From the NCBI RefSeq assembly GCF_026236535.1, contig NZ_JAHTMW010000010.1, positions 248,001-312,000 on the forward strand: a stretch of 64,000 bases of DNA, given 5' to 3'. Under the pieces are notes generated by a model. That model was not told the origin of the DNA. It searched no databases and saw only the letters and a list, made by a program, of their open reading frames with translations. The first letter of the stretch is position 1. Each line of letters begins with the position of its first letter. Position numbers and translations under genes: made by a program. This document shows positions 59,475 through 64,000 of this stretch, piece after piece. This stretch comes from Streptomyces sp. SKN60 (lineage in GTDB: Bacteria; Actinomycetota; Actinomycetes; Streptomycetales; Streptomycetaceae).

Positions 59475-60526
59475 AGCTGGGCCATCCTCTTGCGGCGGAC
59501 GAGACGGATGAAGACGGGCCCGCCGATGATCGCGGTGACGATGCCGACCTGCAGTTCGGCGGGGCGGGCGACGACCCGGCCGATGACGTCGGAGCCGAGC
59601 AGCAGGACGGGCGAGAGGACCGCCGCGTACGGCAGGATCCAGCGCATGTCCGGGCCGGTGATCGACCGCACCAGGTACGGGACCATCAGGCCGACGAACA
59701 CGATCGGCCCACAGGCGGCCGTCGCGGCCCCGCACAGCAGCGTCACGGCCACCATGGCGGTGATCCGGGTCCGGTTGAGGTGCGCGCCGAGCGCCCTGGC
59801 GGTGTCGTCGCCCAGCTCCATGGCGTTGAGCGGGCGGGAGATGAGCAACGCCAGGACGGTGCCGACGAGGATGAAGGGCGCGACCCGGCGGACGGTGTCC
59901 AGGTTGGCGTCGGCGAGCGAGCCGACGGTCCAGAAGCGCAGCCGGTCCAGGGCGGCGGAGTTCAGCAGCTGTACGGCATTGACGTAGCCGTACAGGGCGG
60001 CGGTGGCCGCGGTGCCGGCGAGCGCGAGCCGCACGGGCGTGGCGCCGCGGCTGCCGCCGAGCACGTACACGACGACGGAGACGACGGCCGCGCCGACGAA
60101 GGCGAACCACACGTAGGAGGCGGGGTCGGTGACGCCGAGGAAGGCGATCGCGGACACCACCGCGGCGGCGGCGCCCGCGTTGACGCCGAGGAGTCCCGGC
60201 TCGGCGAGCGGATTGCGGGTGAGTCCCTGCATGACGGCGCCGGAGAGCCCGAGGGCCAGGCCGACGAGGAGACCGAGGAGGGTGCGGGGGACGCGCACGT
60301 CGTGGATGACGACGTCGTTGCGGATGCCGCTGTTGTGGAACAGGCCGTGCCACACGTCGCCGAGCGGCACCGGCTTGGCACCGATCATGATGCTCAGGAC
60401 GCAGATCAGCAGCAGGACCCCGACGGCCGCGACCAGTCCGACGGCGCGCAGCGAGGTGCGGCGCGCCGGTGGCTGGGCAGGGCCGGTCGACTCCGCGCTC
60501 GCACGGGAGGGACTCTCGACCAACAC
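59471..60526 (-). CDS. Siderophore ABC permease (FecCD type), first subunit
   Basis: 351 aa from GTG. VRVPRTLLGLLVGLALGLSG and RNPLAEPGLLGVNAGAAAAV, then GPIVFVGLMVPYLVRSI, are typical of FepD/FecC permeases with about ten helices. An iron box ends 5 bp upstream, so the gene should be repressed by iron-loaded IdeR/DmdR. It starts the three-gene operon; no siderophore-binding protein is encoded on either side, so that subunit must be encoded elsewhere. Confidence 0.92.
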   Translation of the reverse strand: MLVESPSRASAESTGPAQPPARRTSLRAVGLVAAVGVLLLICVLSIMIGAKPVPLGDVWHGLFHNSGIRNDVVIHDVRVPRTLLGLLVGLALGLSGAVMQGLTRNPLAEPGLLGVNAGAAAAVVSAIAFLGVTDPASYVWFAFVGAAVVSVVVYVLGGSRGATPVRLALAGTAATAALYGYVNAVQLLNSAALDRLRFWTVGSLADANLDTVRRVAPFILVGTVLALLISRPLNAMELGDDTARALGAHLNRTRITAMVAVTLLCGAATAACGPIVFVGLMVPYLVRSITGPDMRWILPYAAVLSPVLLLGSDVIGRVVARPAELQVGIVTAIIGGPVFIRLVRRKRMAQL

Positions 60527-60530
60527 GAGG

Positions 60531-60549
60531 TTAGGTTAGCCTACCCTGT
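60531..60549. promoter_or_regulatory. Iron box (IdeR/DmdR1 operator)
   Basis: TTAGGTTAGCCTACCCTGT closely follows the IdeR/DmdR consensus TTAGGTTAGSCTAACCTAA. It lies directly before the first permease and overlaps a TAACCT -10-like box 6 nt from the GTG. Confidence 0.88.
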
Positions 60550-60618
60550 CATCGCTGATCGATCCCCTGTACGGACCGCGGTACGGCCCCGCTCACAGGT
60601 CAGCCGCCGCAGCCGCGG

Positions 60619-61686
60619 TCACCCCACTGCCCCCAGCCGCTCCAGCGCCTTCCCCGCGTCGAGCCCGCACGCCCCGGCCCCCGCCTCCGTCCACGCCGCC
60701 GCGCACAACGCCCGTACGCCGTCCAGCGGATCCGACGAATCCGGTCCCTCCCCCTCCAGGAGCAGCGCGCCCCCGCTCACCGAGGCCGTCCAACCCCCGC
60801 ACCGGAAGCCGCCGTCCGCGTCCCCGGCCACCTCCGGCTGCGGCACGAGCAGCCCGCGCAGATCCGCCGCCACATAGGTGGGCCGGTGCTCCGGCACCGC
60901 CGCGAGCAGCCGGGCCACGTCCGTGACCCCGGTCAGCACGAGCAGCGAGTCCACCCCGCCGTTGAACGCGCCCTCGATGTCCGTGTCCAGCCGGTCGCCG
61001 ACCACCAGCGGCCGCTCGGCCCCCGTCCGCAGCACCGTCTCGCGGTGCATCGGCGGCAACGGCTTGCCCGCTACCTTCGGCTCCGCGCCCGTCGCGATCC
61101 GGACGACCTCCACGGCGGCCCCGTTGCCCGGCCCGATGCCCCGGGCGCTCGGGATCGTCAGGTCGGTGTTCGACGCGTACCAGGGCAGCCCGCGCCCCAC
61201 CGCGTAACTCGCCTCCGCGAACCGCCCCCACGGCAGATCGGGACCGCCGTACCCCTGCACCACCGCCACCGGGTCGTCGTCGAGCGACTCCACCGGCACC
61301 AGGCCGCGCTCGCGCAGCGCCACCCGCAGCCCTTCGCCGCCGATCAGCAGGATCCGCGCGCCGGGCGGCATCTCGTCGGCGACCAGCCGGGCCACCGCCT
61401 GCGCCGAGGTGATCACGTCCGCAGGCTCGGCCGGCACCCCGAGTTCGGTCAGGTGCGCGGCGACGACGTCCGGCGGCCGCAGCGCGTTGTTGGTGACGTA
61501 CGCCAGATGCATCCCGCCCGCCCGGGCGGTCCCGAGCGCCTCCACCGCGTACGGGACCGCACCGCCGCCCGCGTAGTACACGACGCCGTCCAGGTCGAGC
61601 AGCGCCGTGTCGTACGCCTCGCTCAACGGGCGCGCGCTGCCGTCCGGCCGGACCCTGCCCTGCCGTCCCTGGCCGAATTCCGTCAT
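60619..61686 (-). CDS. HAD-superfamily phosphatase (NagD/IIA type)
   Basis: 355 aa from the ATG with AGGAG 8 nt upstream. Motif I is LLDLDGVVYYAGG, motif II is in HLAYVTNNALRPPD, motif III Lys is in VAGKPLPPMH and motif IV is VVGDRLDTDIEGA. The IIA cap follows. The family removes phosphate from sugar phosphates or nucleotides. The C-terminal 70 residues (after the HAD core) are an added region of unknown role. It is divergent from the DUF1015 gene. Confidence 0.88.
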   Translation of the reverse strand: MTEFGQGRQGRVRPDGSARPLSEAYDTALLDLDGVVYYAGGGAVPYAVEALGTARAGGMHLAYVTNNALRPPDVVAAHLTELGVPAEPADVITSAQAVARLVADEMPPGARILLIGGEGLRVALRERGLVPVESLDDDPVAVVQGYGGPDLPWGRFAEASYAVGRGLPWYASNTDLTIPSARGIGPGNGAAVEVVRIATGAEPKVAGKPLPPMHRETVLRTGAERPLVVGDRLDTDIEGAFNGGVDSLLVLTGVTDVARLLAAVPEHRPTYVAADLRGLLVPQPEVAGDADGGFRCGGWTASVSGGALLLEGEGPDSSDPLDGVRALCAAAWTEAGAGACGLDAGKALERLGAVG

Positions 61687-61768
61687 GTCATGCACTCCTC
61701 ACGCCGCCCGGGGCGGAAATCCCCGCTCCCCGATCATCGCTCATCCCCCCACCGCCTACGATGACGAG

Positions 61769-63055
61769 ATGAACACCTCAGGTCACGCGGCCGACGACGT
61801 CCGCGCCCCCGGTCTCCGCCTGAGCCCCTTCCGGGGCCTCCGGTACGTCCCCGAACGGGTCGGCAGCCTCGCCGCCGTGACCTCCCCGCCGTACGACGTC
61901 GTCGTACGGCCCGACGGACTGCTCGAGCTCGAGTCCGCCGACCCCCACAACATCGTCCGGCTGATCCTCCCGCAGGCCATCACCGCCGGCACCCGTCACC
62001 GCAAGGCCGCCGTCACCCTCGACCGCTGGCTCGCCGACGGCATCCTCGCCCCGGACCCCGACCCCGCGCTGTACGTGTACGAGCAGCGCGGCGACGGCAT
62101 CCTGCAGCGCGGCCTCATCGGCGCCCTCGAACTCTCCACCCCCACCGAGGGCATCGTGCTGCCGCACGAGGACGTCATGCCGCACGTCGTCGAGGACCGC
62201 GCCGCCCTCATGCGCACCACGGGCGCCAACCTGGAGCCGCTGCTCCTCACCTACCGCGGCGACGGGGACGGCGCGGGCGCCGTCGTCGACCGCGTCGTCG
62301 AGCGCGAGCCCCTGCTCGCCACCACCACCGAGGACGGCTTCCAGCACCGCCTGTGGGCCGTCACCAACCCGGCCGACCTGACCGCCGTGGCCACCGAACT
62401 CGCCCGGCACCAGGCCCTCATCGCCGACGGGCACCACCGCTGGGCGACCTATCTGCGGCTGCGCGAGGAGCACACGGTGCCCGGCCCGTGGAACCACGGC
62501 CTGGTCCTGCTCGTCGACACCGCCCGCTACCCCCTCCGGGTCCGCGCCATCCACCGGCTCCTCAACCGCCTCCCGGTCGCCGACGCGCTCGCCGCCGTCG
62601 GCGACGCCTTCCGCGTGACGCGCCTCGACGGCCCGCTGTCCGCCGTCTTGGAGGCCCTGGCCGAGGCGACCGCCGAGGGCAACGCCTTCGTCCTCGCCGG
62701 CGACGGCGCCTTCCACCTCCTCGACCGCCCGGACCCGGAGCTGCTTGCCCGCACGGTCCGCGCCGACCGCCCCGAGGCCTGGCGCACGCTGGACGCGACC
62801 GTGCTGCACTCGACGCTCCTCGACCAAGTCTGGCGCATCCCGGACGCCCCCGAGGACATCGCCTACATCCACGACACCGAGGCCGCCGTCGCCCAGGCCG
62901 AACGCCGCGGCGGTACGGCGGTCCTCATGCACCCGGTGAAGGAGGAGGTCGTCCGGGACCTGGCCCGCCAGGGCGTCACCATGCCCCGCAAGTCGACCTC
63001 GTTCGGCCCGAAGCCGGCCACCGGTCTGGTGCTGCGCAGCCTGGCCCTCGACTGA
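61769..63055 (+). CDS. DUF1015 family protein
   Basis: 428 aa. LRLSPFRGLRYVPERVGSLA and TSPPYDVVV at the N-terminus, LIADGHHRWATYLRLREE in the middle and AVLMHPVKEEVVRDLARQG near the end are the conserved blocks of DUF1015. Relatives in other bacteria sit near serine metabolism genes and are linked to SerK-like kinases; that role is not shown here. TACGAT 6 nt before the ATG suggests a leaderless mRNA. Confidence 0.85.
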   Translation: MNTSGHAADDVRAPGLRLSPFRGLRYVPERVGSLAAVTSPPYDVVVRPDGLLELESADPHNIVRLILPQAITAGTRHRKAAVTLDRWLADGILAPDPDPALYVYEQRGDGILQRGLIGALELSTPTEGIVLPHEDVMPHVVEDRAALMRTTGANLEPLLLTYRGDGDGAGAVVDRVVEREPLLATTTEDGFQHRLWAVTNPADLTAVATELARHQALIADGHHRWATYLRLREEHTVPGPWNHGLVLLVDTARYPLRVRAIHRLLNRLPVADALAAVGDAFRVTRLDGPLSAVLEALAEATAEGNAFVLAGDGAFHLLDRPDPELLARTVRADRPEAWRTLDATVLHSTLLDQVWRIPDAPEDIAYIHDTEAAVAQAERRGGTAVLMHPVKEEVVRDLARQGVTMPRKSTSFGPKPATGLVLRSLALD

Positions 63056-63068
63056 CACACGAACGCAA

Positions 63069-63100
63069 AAGGGCGGCACCCCTGCCGGGGTGCCGCCCTT
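63069..63100. terminator. Convergent terminator
   Basis: A perfect 14-bp stem AAGGGCGGCACCCC/GGGGTGCCGCCCTT with a TGCC loop serves both the DUF1015 and TPR genes. Confidence 0.82.
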
Positions 63101-63121
63101 CATGCATCGGTGGGAAGGACG

Positions 63122-64000
63122 TCAGTCCTTGTCGAGGTGCTCGACGTCCTCGTCGTCCTCGTCCGTGCCCTCGTCGGCGGACTCGTCGAGGTCCTCGGCC
63201 GCGCCGCTCCCCTCGCTGTTGTCCTCGTCCTCGTCGTCGAAGGCGTCGACGAACTCGACCCCGTCCAGCTCGGCGAGCCGGTCGGAGGCGTCGGTGGAAC
63301 CGTCCTTGTCGGCCTCGAGCGCCTTGGCGAACCACTCGCGCGCCTCGTTCTCCCGGCCGGCGGCCAGCAGCGCGTCCGCGTACGCGTAGCGCAGGCGAGC
63401 CGTCCACGGGTGGTTGGCGTTCGACGCCAGCTCGGGGCTCTGCAGGGTCACGATGGCGGCGTCCAGCTGCCCCATGTCCCGACGGGCACCGGCGGCCACG
63501 AGCCGCATCTCGACCTGCCCGGCCCGGTCCAGCTTCTGCACCTCGGGCTCGCCGGCCATGGCGAGCGCCCGCTCCGGACGGCCGAGGCCGCGCTCGCAGT
63601 CCGCCATGACGGGCCACAGCTCGACACTGCCGGTCATCCGCCGCGCGGCACGGAACTCGGCCAGCGCCTCGGCGTACTTCTGCGTGGCGTACGCGGCGAA
63701 GCCGGCCGCCTCGCGGACGGCGGCGACGCGGGAGGCGAGCCGCAGGGCGACCCGGGAGTAGCCGTAGGCCTTCTCCGGGTCCTCGTCGATCAGCTGGGCG
63801 ACCATGACGAGGTTACGGGCGACGTCGTCGGCCAGTCCCTTGGGCAGGCTCATGAGCTCCTGCCGCACGTCCGGGTCGATCTCCTCACCGGTGACCTCCG
63901 GCGGGATCGGCAGCCGCTTCAGCGGCGCGCGGTCCCCACGGTCACCGCGGTCGCCCCGGTCGTCACGGCGCCCGTAGCCACCCCGGTCGTCCCGACGCGG
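63122..64000 (-). CDS. TPR-containing protein, partial (N-terminus outside window)
   Basis: 293 codons are visible and the frame runs off the right edge. The N-terminal visible part is Arg/Asp/Gly-rich (RGDRGDRGD), then comes a conserved linker LKRLPIPPEVTGEEID and TPR-type helix pairs (AAYATQKYAEALAEFRAARR, YADALLAAGRENEAREWFAKA). The last 45 residues are strongly acidic. Actinobacterial relatives are annotated only as TPR proteins, and the partner is unknown. Confidence 0.82.
   Translation of the reverse strand, partial: PRRDDRGGYGRRDDRGDRGDRGDRAPLKRLPIPPEVTGEEIDPDVRQELMSLPKGLADDVARNLVMVAQLIDEDPEKAYGYSRVALRLASRVAAVREAAGFAAYATQKYAEALAEFRAARRMTGSVELWPVMADCERGLGRPERALAMAGEPEVQKLDRAGQVEMRLVAAGARRDMGQLDAAIVTLQSPELASNANHPWTARLRYAYADALLAAGRENEAREWFAKALEADKDGSTDASDRLAELDGVEFVDAFDDEDEDNSEGSGAAEDLDESADEGTDEDDEDVEHLDKD

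Overview
The window reads as chromosomal core DNA of a Streptomyces-type actinomycete. Base composition is very GC-rich with strong third-position G/C, starts are often GTG or TTG, and neighbouring genes are commonly joined by ATGA/GTGA overlaps. The gene order der-plsC-cmk-tyrA-aroH, rluB-scpB-scpA-RHH protein-parA-ald, Nudix-pyrG and recN-nadK-tlyA matches the conserved Streptomyces core as I recall it. I found no rRNA, tRNA, CRISPR array, insertion sequence or prophage. Both ends cut through a gene (an FAD/NAD(P)-binding protein on the left, a TPR protein on the right).

Layout. 1-3.3 kb: a polar amino-acid-type ABC transporter split between divergent units. The binding-protein unit is preceded by a 23-residue Cys-ending leader peptide, which suggests control by cysteine supply. 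3.4-12.3 kb: a protein with a cysteine-packed tail, a SepF-like division protein (probably SflA), a drug-efflux MFS pump, a PAP2 protein, an I78-type inhibitor, a stand-alone cytochrome oxidase subunit I and a glycosyltransferase. 12.4-18 kb: a branched-chain-type ABC transporter in which two permeases and one ATPase are fused into one polypeptide. 18-25 kb: an Rpf/LysM-like secreted protein, two uncharacterised proteins, then the der/plsC/cmk/tyrA/aroH housekeeping run.

25-31 kb is the most unusual part. A five-gene run holds a PnuC transporter, a NadR-like bifunctional enzyme, an NrtR-like Nudix regulator, an ADP-ribosylglycohydrolase and an RlaP/COG3541-type nucleotidyltransferase. It starts from a promoter whose -10 is covered by a 26-bp inverted repeat. 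A second nucleotidyltransferase lies tail-to-tail with the last gene and overlaps it by 84 bp. I read this as NAD salvage joined to ADP-ribose and possibly RNA-end processing, autoregulated by the Nudix protein.

31-42 kb: the rluB-scpB-scpA-RHH-parA chromosome segregation operon, ald, a STAND/TPR ATPase, an ADP-ribose-type Nudix hydrolase and pyrG. 42-52 kb: a GH15 enzyme, an FAD oxidoreductase, a Tat-exported amine oxidase with an APC permease and a divergent PucR regulator (probable amine catabolism), a GC-rich triplicated repeat and a glycosyltransferase. 52-57 kb: the recN/nadK/tlyA run. 57-60.5 kb: an iron-siderophore ABC transporter under a clear iron box, lacking its binding protein here. 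60.6-64 kb: an HAD phosphatase, a DUF1015 protein and a TPR protein.
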